From Chrysomallon squamiferum (taxonomy: Eukaryota; Mollusca; Gastropoda; Neomphalida; Peltospiridae): DNA of 62,500 bases. Position numbers and translations under genes: made by a program. The stretch is from positions 18,610,978-18,673,477 of the forward strand of contig CM022678.1 in NCBI GenBank assembly GCA_012295275.1, in the 5' to 3' direction. The notes below the pieces were generated by a model. The model was given only the letters and a program-made list of their open reading frames with translations. It had not been told where the DNA came from and searched no databases. Shown here piece after piece: positions 20,720 to 34,961 of the stretch. The stretch's first letter is position 1. Each line of letters begins with the position of its first letter.

Positions 20720-22997
20720 TTAGCTGGACGCGTTACAAATACCGAGTGCAACACCTGAATAAATAGACAGATAAGTGAATGAATGAATGAATAACAAATA
20801 CAAACACCTGTATAAATACAGAGAAACACATTCATAAATGGCTATATATATATAAGTGAATTAGTAAGTAAACTACTGTCAATATATACATACACAGAAA
20901 CATATACACACGTTAATACACAGTTAATAATAATAAATAAATTACACACACATGTATATATGTGTGTGTTGTGTATATATATATCAGTGCTTGTGTGTGT
21001 GTGTTGTGTGTTTACTATGTGAGTGTGTGTGTGTGTGTGTGTGAGAGCGTGAGTGTGTCAGTTACCTAGTAATTTAGTTAAAAGCGGTACAGTAGTGTTC
21101 CAAAAGAAACACTGTCTGTATCGAAGTCCCTTTTGAGTTGAACTGTTCAGGTCAAGATCTAGATATTTGGTTTCTTCTCTCGTGAACAGAGGCCAGTTAG
21201 TCGAGTCAACAGCGTTATTGGGATCTCTGCAAAGTAATATATTAATTCATTAAATTCTTTCCTTTATGTAGCATAAAAAAACGCACACAAATACATAAAA
21301 ACACATACGTGTAAGTACATACAGAAATACATACATATATATGTGTGAGTGTGTGCATATGTCGTTTGTGCCTGTGTTTCTTCGTGTCTGGCTCTGTGGG
21401 TTTCTGTGTGTGCGTGTATCTGTTTTTAATAAAATCTAAGCCTAACAAGCAAATGATTAAAAATATTCCTTTAATCTCATCAAAACAACTTGTGTCTTAC
21501 AAGCATTCATTATAAAAACAAACAAAGCCATACTCACCCAGTTTTAGCAAAACTCGTCCAGTATTTTCTTACTTGTGTACTAACAGTTTCATCCTCTGTA
21601 GTAAACTTGAATGAATCGCTTCGAGTGTGTCCAAAAACTAACTCCAGGTCACAAGTGTGTGTGACTCCCATGTATTCAGCATAGGGACAGACGGATGGTC
21701 TGTACTGAAGTGAGTACATGAAAACCTTGTTACCCAACTTTGAATACGCTGTCGCAAATTCTGAAGCTGGACAAATGAAAGCAAAATCCGCAAACAGTTT
21801 GTCTGACAGATCAAAATAGTCCTGTCTTTGAGAAGGTACCATGGACATTTCATACTCGTTTATGATAGCAGGAAAAAGAAACATGTCTCTCAGAAGAGTT
21901 GCTGTCGCGTACACAGCTACAAGAAATCCTTCTCGAAATGTATTTCTGTTGTCTGACTGTAAAAATACAGGACGTATGAAGAAAGAACCTTCATTTTTGT
22001 TCACTCCAATAATAATGCTGGTGTTTTTAACGTCTCCAGACTCAAGCATTTTTCTTGGATCTGATGGGAGGAAATATCGGTCGACAACAGGAGCCCACGG
22101 AGTTGGGTTTTCTAAAGCTAATGTCAATTGTTGTTTTTCAATTATACTTTGGGGACTGATATTTTTCATACACCGAATCATGTCGACTTCTTTTTCTGAG
22201 GGACAACCCAGATCTTTCGCTAACTTCAGAGAAGTTGACTTTATAGTAGACTGATCTACAGTAGCCCACAGTGCCTCTGAGGTCCCGCTCTGAATAATGG
22301 CGTACTGAAAGAGATCACGCGAAAGGTGAGAAAACAGATGATGGTTGACAGAAGCTGCGCCTGCGCTCTGACCAAAAAGTGAAATCTTTGCAGGATTTCC
22401 TCCGAAACGTTCTATGTTTTCATGAATCCACTTCAGTCCCAGAACCTGGTCCAGCATGCCCTGATTCCCGGGCGCTGCGTCACTTCCTGTGTAGAAGAAT
22501 CCTAAAGCTCCGAGTCGATAGTTGATTGATGCCACGATGACGTCATTTTCAGCCGCTAACAAGTCTCCTTGGTACACTCCTTCATTGATAGAACCTCTAG
22601 TGAAAGCGCCTCCGTGTATCCATACAAGAGTTGATAAATTATCGCCCTTGTTACCTGGAGTCCAGATGTTCAGGTACAAACAGTCTTCGCTGATTGTGTC
22701 CTTTAAACCCGGTGTGGCAGACAGATCTTGCATGCAGGACTTTTTCGGAGTTCGCGCATTCTTGACTTCCTCGCCCCAGGCCACCGCAGGCTCTGGTCTC
22801 TTGAAACGAAGATCACCTAGCGGTGGTTTGGCGAAGGGAATTCCATAGAACGTGTTGATGGTTTTACCCAGAACTGTCTTCTGTATCCCTTCAACCTTAC
22901 CGTGTGTTGTGTTCACTACTGGATTTCTTATTGATATTTCTGTGATAAACGTTAGGTAGAGTAATCCTCTCAGAAATATCTTGATTATCAGTGCCAT
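20720..22997 (-). CDS. Carboxylesterase unit 3, intact catalytic domain, shortened tail
   Basis: Exons on the minus strand are 22997-21538, 21226-21066 and 20754-20720. The signal peptide (RGLLYLTFITEIS) is followed by a complete triad: Ser211 in GQSAG, Glu336 in VNKNEGS and His447 in GVTHTCDLELVFG. The elbow has Gln where the family normally has Glu before the serine. The oxyanion loop is WIHGGAF. Exon 2 is open (DPNNAVDSTNWPLFTREE). Exon 3 has a 2-bp deletion relative to unit 1 and stops after 11 codons, so the hydrophobic CRLR tail is missing; the old tail sequence survives out of frame to about 20633. Predicted length is about 551 residues. Confidence 0.85.
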
Positions 22998-23065
22998 ATT
23001 TTAGTCTGAAGAGAACGGAAATAAAATGAAACACTAGATTGGAAAATATAGAAGTAGAGAGAGAC

Positions 23066-23217
<152 letters not shown>

Positions 23218-24008
23218 AATTGCTATGGTAAGTGAGATAGTGTTTCAATGAAATCAGACAGATAGACAGATATATATATATATATATGGAAACTGAGAAA
23301 GGAAATAGAGACAGCGAGAGAGACAAACAGAAGGAGAGAGATAGACTGAGAAAGATTTTTTATTCACAAAAAAGCCAAAATGTATTGAAATGAAAGAAAG
23401 GCAAAGATTTACTGTATAAAGAATGATATACTTTGGTTAAATCCGATAGTAATAAAATTATTACAAAATTCCAAAAACGTATCGAAATTGTAAATTCTCA
23501 ATAGAAAAATGAAAAATAAATGTTTACTGTATATTTATTTCTATACCAGTTTCTTTGGAAATATTATCCCAAACTCATATTAAGTCACTGAACTTTACGT
23601 CCGTGTTTTTCTCTGACAACCGCGTCCCAACTAACTTCTCTCACTTTCGTTTGAAGGAACATGGATATGCATTAGAGAAATTAGCTTCTCTAAAAGTTTA
23701 TTGTTATTGATTTGTTCATTAGTTTAGTTTATGGCAATTAGAAATATTTGTTAAGCAGTAATCAAATTTAAAAAAAAAACAAAAAAAAAAAAAAAAACAA
23801 CAAACAAAAAAAAAACATAGAACATTCCAACACTTGAGAAATATCAAAGAACAAGAAGTTTCGTACCTGACAGCTTCGTCTGATACCGGAGAGAGATAAT
23901 TTTTCTATCAAAGTTTTGCTGATTCTGATGTGCACAATTAAAGATTATTCCAACCACTCTCCTAGAACAAATTTAAAGTGTCCACATACTAAACTTTTCA
24001 GCACTTAC

Positions 24009-24098
24009 TTGTCACACAATATAATTTCTATCAACAAGCAAAGACAAAAATTAAGAAGCGACGTATACACCTACTGATATTTTCTCTGTTGTGGTATA
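24009..24098 (-). promoter_or_regulatory. Unit 3 leader exon and TATA-like element
   Basis: TTTCTATACCACAACAGAG (TATA at 24098-24095, minus strand) lies 86 nt before the donor GACAA/GTAAGTG (exon end 24009), the same spacing as unit 1. Confidence 0.5.
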
Positions 24099-24101
24099 GA
24101 A

Positions 24102-25404
24102 ATGTTCGTGTAACCCGTGTACTTCTCTTACAGTGATTGAAAAGAAGAAAAAAAGCAGAAGCAAAAAACAACACAGATATGAAAAAAACTTCTGACCTAA
24201 ATACTCTAGAGTCAAATGAACAGATTGATATCTGTCCCCCTTTGAATACGTATTTTAAGTGATTACTTTACTGACAAAAATAGATTAATGTTTCTGTATA
24301 TCATAGCAAAGACCGATACTGTTTTTTTTTTTTTTCTATTGTAGAAATAAATATACACAGGCTCATACATATATACATGCATAAAGACAGAGAGAAATTC
24401 ATTTAGACTGATAGACAGAAAGATAGCTACACATACAAACACATACACACACAAACCCACACACATACAGATTCGTACAAAAATAATATATAGACGTACA
24501 GACAGGTTATGAGGATTGGTGAACAAGACAACACAATGCTCAGTATCATTTTACAACTCTGTAGGTATAACATGACGGTTTCATAAATGAGATATTTATC
24601 TTTATGTCTCCTGTGCTGTTTTGTTTGGCGCAGTTCCAGACGTCTTAAGTAATAGTTTATTTTGTTATACTTTATTTCGTCATACTTCTTTCAGTCTGTC
24701 ATTACAAATGTATGCGGGTGTGATTGTATATCTGAGTGTTTATTTGTATGTGTATCTGTGTATGGGTCCGCATTTGTGTCTATTTGCATATGTGTATCTG
24801 CATTTATGTGTTCGTGTCTGTTTTTGCTGCGTTAACGTGTATGGCTACATGTGTCTCTATGTGTATGATCTTGTCTGTATGTCTGTGTTAATGAGTATTC
24901 ACGTATATTCATGACATTAAAAATAATTGTAAATTGCATCCATTTATTTTTAGAAATACGGTTAAACACAGATATATACACACACACACACACATACACA
25001 GACAGATGCAGAAGGAGAACTGAGTAGATATAGATGTATCAAAGAGAAACAATAAAGATCTCTGATTCTAAAGTCTCGTCTCAAACTAAAAATCAGGTGA
25101 CATGATTTGTTTTTCTTCTCCATCATAAAATATCGTGTGTGAATTATGGATTTATTATCTGTCCTGTATTTCGTTTTCATCATTTCATCATGTAAGTATT
25201 TCCAGCAATGTCCGACACATTTTCAACGACGTATTAAATGATTTAATAAGATTAAACAGATACTGAACTGAGTATAATTTAGTTAATATTCACAAAACAC
25301 ATCTTTTTTTAATTATCTGAAATTTAATGTTTTTATAAAGATTTCAAAGCACGTAAAAATAAACTGATGCCTGTAAATACCAGAAGACAACTTTGTATTT
25401 GACA
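24102..25404. other. Spacer between units 3 and 4
   Basis: A conserved spacer as elsewhere in the array, shorter near 25200, where a block containing the AGTTTAGTTTT segment of other spacers is missing. No gene. Confidence 0.55.
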
Positions 25405-25595
25405 TCAACGCAGACGGCAGAGTTGGAGAAAGACGTTAATAAGAAATAAACTGTAAAATGTGACGTCGTGTCTGAGAGCGCTGACGTGGTTAGCAGGAGA
25501 TGGCTCACAATTAGCTCGTGCAGCACCTAAATAAATAGACAGATAAGTGAATGAATGAATGATTAAACAGATATACAAATACATGCCTATGTATT

Positions 25596-25641
<46 letters not shown>

Positions 25642-26038
25642 TATATATATATATACATACATATATGCATGCATACATACATACATATATACATACATAC
25701 ACACACACAATACACACATACATACACAGTAAATAAACCACTGTCAGTATTCATTATATATGTATATGTGTGTGTGTATGTGTGTGTGTGAGTGTGTCAG
25801 TTATCTCGTAATTTAATTAAAAGCGGTACAGTAGTGTTCCAAAACAAACACTGTCTGTATCGAAGTCCCTGTTGAGTTGAACTGTTCAGGTCAAGATCTA
25901 GATATTTGGTTTCTTCACCCGTGAACAGAGGCCAGTTAGTCGAGTTGGCAGCGTTATTGGGATCTCTGAAACATAATATATTATTAACTAGCTTCTTATC
26001 TGTATGAAGCATAATACACATAAACATAGCTATATACA

Positions 26039-26089
<51 letters not shown>

Positions 26090-27638
26090 TCTCTCTCTTT
26101 CTCGCTCTCTGTATGTATGCATAGCATGCTTAAAAATAAATATACGTATATGTCTGTATGTGTGTATATATGTATGTATGTGTGCCTGCGGGAGAGATAG
26201 AAGTAGAGAGAGAGACAGACAGAGAGAGAGACAGAGAGAGACAGCTGAGTGCTACAGTAAGATTGATAGTGTTTGTAAGTTTCAGTATATTAATGTGAAT
26301 GTGTTGAACAAAATTCTGAGCCTGACCAATAAATGATTATAAAAAATATCCGTGTACAGAATAAAATTCCAATCGTACAAATGTCAATAATGAATTTCCT
26401 CCTTGATTTATTAAATATAAATAAAACGACACTCACCCAGTTTTAGAAAAAATTGTAGAGTATTTTTGTATTTGTGTACTAACAGTTTTGTCCTCCACAG
26501 TAAAATTCAGTGAGTCATTTCGCATGTGTCCAAAAACTAACTCCAAGTAACAACTGTGAGCGACTCCCATGTATTCAGCATAGGGACAGACGGATGGTCT
26601 GTACTGAAGTGAGTACATGAAAACCTTGTTACCAAACTTTGAATACGGCGACTCAGATAATAATGCTGGTGTTTTTAACGTCTCCAGCCTCAAGCATTTT
26701 TGTCGGATCTGATTTGAGGAAATATCGGTCGACAACAGGAGCCCACGGAGTTGGGATTCTTAAAGCTAATGTCAATTGTTGTTTTTCAGTTATACTTCGG
26801 GTATAATATTTGTCATACACCGAACCATGTTGACTTCTTTTCCTGAGGGACAATCCAGATATTTCGCTAACTTCAGAGAAGTTGACTTTATAGTAGACGG
26901 ATCTACAGTAGCCCACAGTGCCTCTGAGGTCCCGCTCTGAATAATGGCGTACTGAAAGAGGTCACGTGACAGGTGAGAAAACAGATGATGATTGACTGAT
27001 GCTGCGCCTGCGCTTCCACCAAAAAGTGAAATCTTTGCAGGATTTCCTCCGAAACGTTCTATATTTTCATGAATCCACTTCAGTCCCAGAACCTGGTCCA
27101 GCATGCCCTGATTCCCGGGCGCTGCGTCACTTCCTGTGTAGAAGAATCAGAAAGCTCCGATTCGATAGTTCATTGATGCCATCATGACGTCATTTTCAGC
27201 CGTTAACAAGTCTCCTTGGTACACTCCTTCACTGATAGAACCTTTAACGAAAGCGCCTCCGTATATCCACACAAGTGTTGAAAGGTTACCGGCCTGGTCA
27301 GCTGGAGTCCAGATGTTCAGGTACAAACAGTCTTCGCTGATTGTGTCCTTTAAACTCGGTTTGAGAGACAGATCTTGCACACAGGAATTTTTCGGAGTTG
27401 TAGCATTCTTGACTTCCTCGCCCCAGGCCACTGCAGGCTCTGGTCGCTTGAAACGAAGATCACCTAGCGGTGGTTTGGCGAAGGGAATTCCATAGAACGT
27501 GTTGATGGTTTTACCTAGAACTGTCTGCTGTATCCCTTCAACTTGACCGAGTGTTGTGTTCACTACTGGTTTTGTTATTGATATTTCTGCGACGAAGGAA
27601 AGGAAGAGTAATCCTCTCATACGTTGCTTGATTATCAT
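25405..27638 (-). pseudogene. Carboxylesterase unit 4, multiply disrupted pseudogene
   Basis: Homologous exons on the minus strand are 27638-26437, 25965-25805 and 25526-25405. There are five kinds of damage. A TGA replaces Gly after NYRIGAF (27149-27147). There is a 1-bp deletion near 26805. About 250 bp is deleted at about 26645-26657, removing the catalytic acid region. The exon-2 donor is mutated (GTAACT to ATAACT, next to 25805). The promoter/leader module present in the other units is absent upstream. The serine elbow is GGSAG. Exon 3 still encodes the CRLR tail. The amount of independent decay makes a functional product very unlikely. Confidence 0.92.
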
Positions 27639-27724
27639 ATTTTAATTTGATAAAAGAAATCAAATAAAATGAATTAGGAAAATGTGAGAGGTGGACTTAA
27701 AGAAAGAGAGAGAGGTAGACTTAC

Positions 27725-27728
<4 letters not shown>

Positions 27729-27801
<73 letters not shown>
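27729..27801. repeat. (GA)n in the 5' intron of esterase unit 4
   Basis: The shortest GA array of the series (about 70 bp), next to the pseudogene unit. Confidence 0.93.
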
Positions 27802-27804
<3 letters not shown>

Positions 27805-27856
27805 GACTGCTATAGTAAGTGATATTGTGAGTGAGAGAATTCAGACAGAGAGACAG

Positions 27857-27887
<31 letters not shown>

Positions 27888-29309
27888 ATGGAAACTGAGA
27901 AAGAAATAAAGACAGTGAGAGAGAGAAGCAAAAAGGGACAGATAGACAGAGAAAGATGTTTTGTTGATAAACGAAGCCAAAATCTGTTGAAATGAAAGAA
28001 TAGGCAGAGATTTTGTGTATAAAGAATCAATTTGTTTGGTTCACGCCGATACTAATAAAATGTTTATAAAATTCCGAAAATGGATCCATATTGTGAATTT
28101 TCAATATAAAATTGACAAAAAAAAAAATATACTGATTGTTTAATTATATACTAATTTCCATAGAAAAGGGTTGTACAACCTTTGGAAAGCTAACCCCAAA
28201 TTAGCCTCATATATAAATATATATATATATGACTATGACATTTTGTATCTGCATTCTCCACATTACAGAAATATTACAGACAACACAATGCTCAGTATCA
28301 TTTTACAACTCTGTAGGTATAATATATCGCTTTCATCGATGAGATATTTATCTTTATGTCTCCTGTGCTGTTTTATTTGGTGGAAATTCCAGACGTCTTA
28401 AGTAATAGCTTATTTTGTTATTCTTTATTTAGTCATACTTCTTTCAGTTTGTCATTACAAATGTATGCGGGTGTGAGTGTGTATTTGAGTCTATATCTTT
28501 ATGTCTATTTGGATTTATGTGTTCGTGTCTGTTTTTTCTGTGTTATCATGTATTACTATATATGTATGTGTATTTGTGTGTATCTGTGTTTGTGAGTACG
28601 CACGTCTATTCACGACAACAAAATTAAATGTAATTTGCATCTATTTATTTTTAGAAATACAGTCAGACACAGATATATATACACATACATACTTAGACAG
28701 ATGCAGAGAGAGAAATAGATATAGATATCTCAAAGAGACAAAAGAAAGATCTCTGATTCTACAGTCTCGTCTCAAACTAAAAATCAGGTGAGATCATTTG
28801 TTTTTCTTCTCCATTATAAAATATCGTGTGTGAATTATGGATTTGTCATCTGTCGTTTGTTTCGTTTTCATCACTTCATCATGTAATATTTCCAACAATG
28901 TCGGAGACATTTCAGATCCACTTTGTCAGTTCAGTTTTCTTAATAATAATACTTAACATTCACAGCATCTGAATATGACAAATTAAACACATAGAAAATG
29001 AACTTTGAGTTAAGGATATCGATATATAAACATATTTTAACTAAATATAACGGATATAAGGTACTAAATTTTGTGAAAGACATTTTCAACGACGTATTAA
29101 ATGGATTAATAAGATAAAACAGATACTGCAATAAGTATTATATAGTTAGTATTCACAAAACACATCTTCACCTAATTATCTCATATTTAATGATTTCATA
29201 CAGATTTCGAAGCAGGTCAGAAGAAATTGATGCAAGGAAATATCAGCCGACAACTTTGTATGTGACATCAACGCAGACGACAGAGTTGGAGAAAGACGTT
29301 AATTAGAAA
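27802..29309. other. Spacer upstream of pseudogene unit 4, promoter module deleted
   Basis: Sequence passes directly from the intron-like CTTTGGAAAGCTAACCCC block (about 28180) through a short TA repeat to the ACAACACAATGCTCAGTATC block (about 28280). The roughly 1 kb between these landmarks in the other units, which holds the leader exon and TATA element, is missing. From there to 29309 it resembles the other spacers. Confidence 0.65.
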
Positions 29310-31455
29310 TCAACTGTAAAATGTGACGTCGTGTCTGAGAACGCTGACGTGGTTAGCAGGACACGGCTCACAATTAGCTCTTGCAGCATCTGAATAAATA
29401 GACAGATAAGTGAATGAATGAATGAATAAAAAATACACACAGATATATAAATACAGAGATATACATTCATAAATGTGTACATATATACGTTATTGTGTGA
29501 ATGTGTGTTTGTGTGAAACAGTGTGTGTGTGTGTCAGTTACCTCGTAATTTAGTTAAAAGCGGTACAGTAGTTTGCCAAAACAAACACTGTCTGTATCGA
29601 AGTCCCTGTTGTGTTGAACTGTTCAGGTTAAGATCTAGATATTTGGTTTCTTCACTCGTGAACAGAGACCAATTAGCCAAGTTTGCAGCGTTATTGGGAT
29701 CTCTGCAAAGTAATATGTTACTAGTTAATTTGTTGTCTGTTTCAAGCATATAAAAATGCACATACATACAAATTAACACGTACTTGTAATTACATAGAAA
29801 CATTGATACGAAAATATGTATGTGTGTCTCTCTGTCTCTGTGTATCTGTATGTTGGTGTGTTCTAAATAAAATCTAAATCTAACAAGCAAATAATAAAAA
29901 AAAGGATTCCTGAAATCCTTTCAAGTAAACTTGTGTGTAACAAACATCCGTCCGTAAAATTTTCCTTTATTAAACACAAATAAAACTACACTCACCCAGT
30001 TTTAGCAAAACTCGTCCAGTATTTTCTTACTTGTGTACTAACAGTTTTATCCTCTGTAGTAAACTTGAATGAATCGCTTCGAGTGTATCCAAAAACTAAC
30101 TCCAAGTCACAAGTGTGTGCGACACCCATGTATTCATCATAGGGACAGACGGATGGTCTGTACTGAAGTGAGTACATGTAAACCTTGTTACCCAACTTTG
30201 AATAGGAAGTGGCAAATTCTGAAGCTGGACAGACGAAACCAAAATCCGAAAACAGTCTGTCTGACAGATCGAAATAAACCTGTCTTTGAGAAGGTACCAT
30301 GGACAATTCATACTCGTTAATGATATCAGGAACAAGGTTCAAGTCTTTCTGCATTGTTGCTATCGCGTTGACACCTAAAAGAAATCCTTTTCGAAAAGCG
30401 TTTCTGTTATCTGACTGTAAAAATACAGGACGTATGAAGAAAGAACCGTCATTTTTGTTCACTCCAATAATAACGCTGGTGTTTTTAACGTCTCCAGACT
30501 CAAGCATTATTCTTGGATCTGATTTGAGAAAATATTGGTCGACAACAGGAGCCCACGGAGTTGGGTTTTCTAAAGCTAATGTCAATTGTTGTTTTTCAAT
30601 TATACTTTGGGGACTGATATTTTTCATACAGCGAATCATGTCCACTTCAATTTCTGAGGGACAACCCAGATTTTTCGCTAACTTCAGAGACGTTGATTTT
30701 ATCGTAGACTGATCTACAGTAGCCCACCGTGCCTCCGAGGACCCGCTCTGAATAATGGCGTACTGAAACAGATCACGGGAAAGGTGAGAAAACAGATGAT
30801 GGTTGACAGAAGCTGCGCCTGCGCTCTCACCAAAGAGTGAAATCTTTGCAGGATTTCCTCCGAAACGTTCTATGTTTTCATGAATCCACTTCAGTCCCAG
30901 AACTTGGTCCAGCATGCCCTGATTCCCGGGCGCTGCGTCACTTCCTGTGTAGAAGAATCCTAAAGCTCCGAGTCGATAGTTTATTGATGCCACGATGACG
31001 TCATTTTCAGCCGCTAACAAGTCTCCTTGGGAGACGCCACTATTGATGGAACCTGTAACGAAAGCGCCTCCGTGTATCCACACAAGTGTTGATAAGTTAT
31101 CGCCCTTGTTTCCTGGAGTCCAGATGTTCAGGTACAAACAGTCTTCGCTGATTGTGTCCTTTAAACTCGGTTTGAGAGACAGATCTTGCATGCAGGATTT
31201 TTTCGGAGTTCGCGCATTCTTGACTTCCTCGCCCCAGGCCACTGCAGGCTCTGGTCGCTTGAAACGAAGATCACCTAGCGGTGGTTTGGCGAAGGGAATT
31301 CCATAGAACGTGTTGATGGTTTTACCTAGAACTGTCTTCTGTATCCCTTCAACTTGACCGAGTGTTGTGTTCACTACTGGATTTGTTATTGATATTTCTG
31401 TGATAAATGTCATGAAGAGTAATCCTCTTACACATAGCTTGATTATCAGGGTCAT
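29310..31455 (-). CDS. Carboxylesterase unit 5, open, Asp in the catalytic-acid position
   Basis: Exons on the minus strand are 31455-29996, 29702-29542 and 29389-29310. A signal peptide (RGLLFMTFITEIS) is followed by WIHGGAF, GESAG (Ser211) and GVAHTCDLELVFG (His447). The acid motif reads VNKNDGS, so Asp336 replaces the usual Glu. Exon 2 has small substitutions (DPNNAANLANWSLFTSEE). Exon 3 meets an early stop (GTTGAT in place of GTTTAT on the gene strand, stop at 29312-29310), trimming the last 14 residues of the tail. Predicted length is about 566 residues. The nearest relative by this motif is unit 6. Confidence 0.85.
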
Positions 31456-31519
31456 ATTTTAATCTGAAAAAAGAAAGGAAAAAATATGAAGTATTAGAAT
31501 GGAAGATAGGGAAGTTGAG

Positions 31520-31679
<160 letters not shown>

Positions 31680-32701
31680 GACTGGTATAGTTAGTAAAAT
31701 AGTGTGTGAGAGAAATCAGACAGACAGAGAGAGAGAGAGAGAGAGAGAGTTGACTGGTATAGTTAGTAAAATAGTGTGTGAGAGAAATCAGACAGACAGA
31801 GAGACAGACAGACACATGTACTGGAAACTGAGACAGTGAGAGAGATGATCTAAAAGAGACAAGAAGAAACAGTTACACAGGGACAGATTTTTTTATTCAC
31901 AAACAAAGCCAAAACTATCAAAATGAAAGAAAGGCAGAGATTTAGTGTCTATAGATTCAATTTGTTTGGTTGAAGCAGACAGTAATAAAATGATTATAAA
32001 ATTCCAAAAACGTATCGAAATTCTAAATTCTAAATATAAAAAGGAAAAATAAATATTTACTGTATGTTTAATTTTATACTAATTTCCCTAGAAAAGGGTT
32101 GCACAAATTTTGGAAAGCTAACACCAAACTCACCTTACATCACTGAACTCTACATCAATGTTTTTCTCTCAGAACCACGTCCAAACTAACTTCTCTCACT
32201 TATATATGTATATATGTATAGATAGATAGATAGATAGATAGATATCAGTATGACATGTTTGTATCTGCATTGTCCCAATTACAGAATTGTTATTTACGCG
32301 CATATCAAAAATGGTGCATTTAAACAATGTCGGCCCGGGAAGTCAACAAATTTTTTTGTTTAGTACCGGGACGAAGAATAATAAAAGTCCCGGGACGTAG
32401 ACATTTCTAATTGTTTGTAAGTTCTGCGCTGCAGTTACGAGTCGCCTTTGTTTGTTAACAACGAGATGAGAACCCTGACGTGGAATGTTATGTGATTCCT
32501 GTCCTGGGTAGAATTTGTAATTAGGCTTTCATTAACTGAGTAGGTGCCTGAGCGTTTTTGTTTATCGTTTATTTGCTCGTTTTAAGCTCAACCAATTTAC
32601 TGTTTTGGGTAGTAATGATATTTAATGAAATATTTGTATAAAGATAATCTAATTTTAACATAATCATTCTTTTGTCTTCAAAGAAACTAAAAAAGAAGAT
32701 C

Positions 32702-33065
32702 TTTAAGGAATCTTGATAAATATGTAATTTAATTTGTAACTACGTAAATATATAAGAACTATATGTTAATACTTTTATCTTAATTCTTACGTTCATTTTT
32801 TTTTTTTTTTTTCCTGAGTTTGTATACTGTAACCTATTACACAACTGATTCTCTTTTATAACTGCATTCTTGTCTGTCTTGTGTTTACAGTCATGCTGAC
32901 TTTGAAAAATAAATAAACTGAACAGAAATTGAATTGTAGAAATAGTAGTAGTAGTAGTAATAGCTGCAGTACAGTATCATCTCGTTGTTACGTTTTGACT
33001 GCGCACAGCGTCAACCAGGTAAACCGTAAACTGATGAGTAACGTGACATCGACAGATCCTCGCTG
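32702..33065. repeat. Block shared only by units 1 and 5 (copy 2)
   Basis: The counterpart of 13080-13450, including (TAG)5 and GTCAACCAGGTAAACCG. It is preceded at 32330-32700 by sequence unique to this spacer, with repeated CCCGGGA/CCGGGACG motifs in both orientations. Confidence 0.6.
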
Positions 33066-33405
33066 GTACAGTTCAGCTTGTCCCGCTAAGCTGACACAAT
33101 TTTAAGATCATTTATACAAGTTGTCGACTTCACGGGCCTTAACCATTCAAACAGTGTTGATGAATATTGCAATTAAAACTATTTGTCCAACACTAATCAA
33201 ACAGAAAAAAACCAACAAAAAACAACAAGATTCAAACACAGAAGAAATATAAAATAACAACTAGTTTCGTACCTGACACCTTCATCAGACAGAGCTAATT
33301 TTTCTGTCAGTTTGACTGATTCTGATGTGCACACTTAAAAATTATTCCAACCACTCTCCTAGAACAAATTTAAAGTGTCCACATACTAAAATGTTCAGCA
33401 CTTAC

Positions 33406-33500
33406 ATGTCACACGAAATAATTTTTATCAACAAGCAAAGACAAAGATTAACAAGACACGTATTCACCGACGGACACTCTGTCTGTTATGGTGTACAAAT
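33406..33500 (-). promoter_or_regulatory. Unit 5 leader exon, TATA element degenerate
   Basis: The donor GACAT/GTAAGTG (exon end 33406) lies 85 nt after TTTGTACACCATAACAGAC on the minus strand. The TATA core seen in units 1 and 3 is changed to GTAC here, so this promoter may be weaker. Confidence 0.4.
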
Positions 33501-33793
33501 GATCGTATAACCCGTCTATTTCCCTCACATTATCGCAGCGACTACTCACGAAATAAGAAGAAGAAATAAATAAAGAAACAAACAAAGAAAAAAAGATATC
33601 AAAAACACTTCGATATTCAAATGAACAGATAGATATCTGCCGCCCGATGAATCAGCCCATTAATTAAATATTTTAGTGACAAAAATAGAATAATGTATCT
33701 CTGAATCATAGCAAAGACCGATATCGTGTGTTTTCTGTCCTTGATATATAAATGTATACAGAGACACAGATTCCTGCATGCGTACATATCTAC

Positions 33794-33844
<51 letters not shown>

Positions 33845-34961
33845 CAGACAGATACACGTACACACACACACAGAAATGATACACATATGTACACACATCT
33901 TATCTGGATAGGCGAATAAGACAACACAAGTTTCAGTGTTACTGTACATATATGTAAGTATAACGTGACAGTTTCATAAATGTGATATTCATCTTTCTGT
34001 GCTGTTTTGTTTGGAAGATATTCCGGACGTGTTAAGTAATAAATCATTTTATTCTTTATTTAGTCACACTACTTTCAGCCTGTCTTTCAGCATATGTATG
34101 CAGGTGTGAGTGTGTATTTGAATGAGCATCTGTGTTTATATATTTATATGTGTCTTTCTGTGGGTGCTTATTTGTGTCAATATGTGTTTGTCTCTCTGCA
34201 TTTATTTGATTGTGTCTGTTTTTTCTGATTAAACGTGTGGATTTACATTTTTCTGTGTGTATCTCTGTTTATGAGTATCCACGTCTATTCATGACAATAA
34301 AAATAATTGTAATTTGAAGTCATTTAGTTTTAGAAATATGTTCAGACACAGATATATATATGCATATAGATAGTTAGAAAGATACAGAGACAGAAATGAA
34401 TAGATATAGATATATCAAAGAGAAAAAAGAAAGATCTCTGATTCTACAGTCTCGTCTCAAACTAAAAATCAGTTGAGATAATTTGTTTTTCTTCTCCATC
34501 ATAAAATATCGTCTGTGAATTATGGGTATATTATCTGTCGTTTGTTTCGTTTTCATCACTTCATCATGTAATATTTCCTACAATGTCCGACACATTTCAG
34601 ATTCACTGCGTAAGTTTAGTTTTGTTTATAACAGTATTTAACAATCACAACCAACGTATTCAGTTAAATATGACAAATTTAATACTTAGAAAACGAACTT
34701 TAGTCTAAGAATATCGATATATAAACATATTATAACTAAATATAAGGGGTATAATGTACTTAATTTTGTAAAATACATTTTCAACAACGCATTAAATGGT
34801 TTAATAAGATTAAACAGATACAGAAATAAGTATAATATAGTTAATATTCACAAAACACATCTTCGTTTAATTATCTGATATTAATGTTTTGATACAGATT
34901 TCAAACCAGGTAAAAATAAACTGATGCCTGTAAATACCAGAAGACAACTTTGTATGTGACA
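33501..34961. other. Spacer between units 5 and 6
   Basis: A conserved spacer with a long (TA)n run at 33795-33840. No extra gene is seen. Confidence 0.55.
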
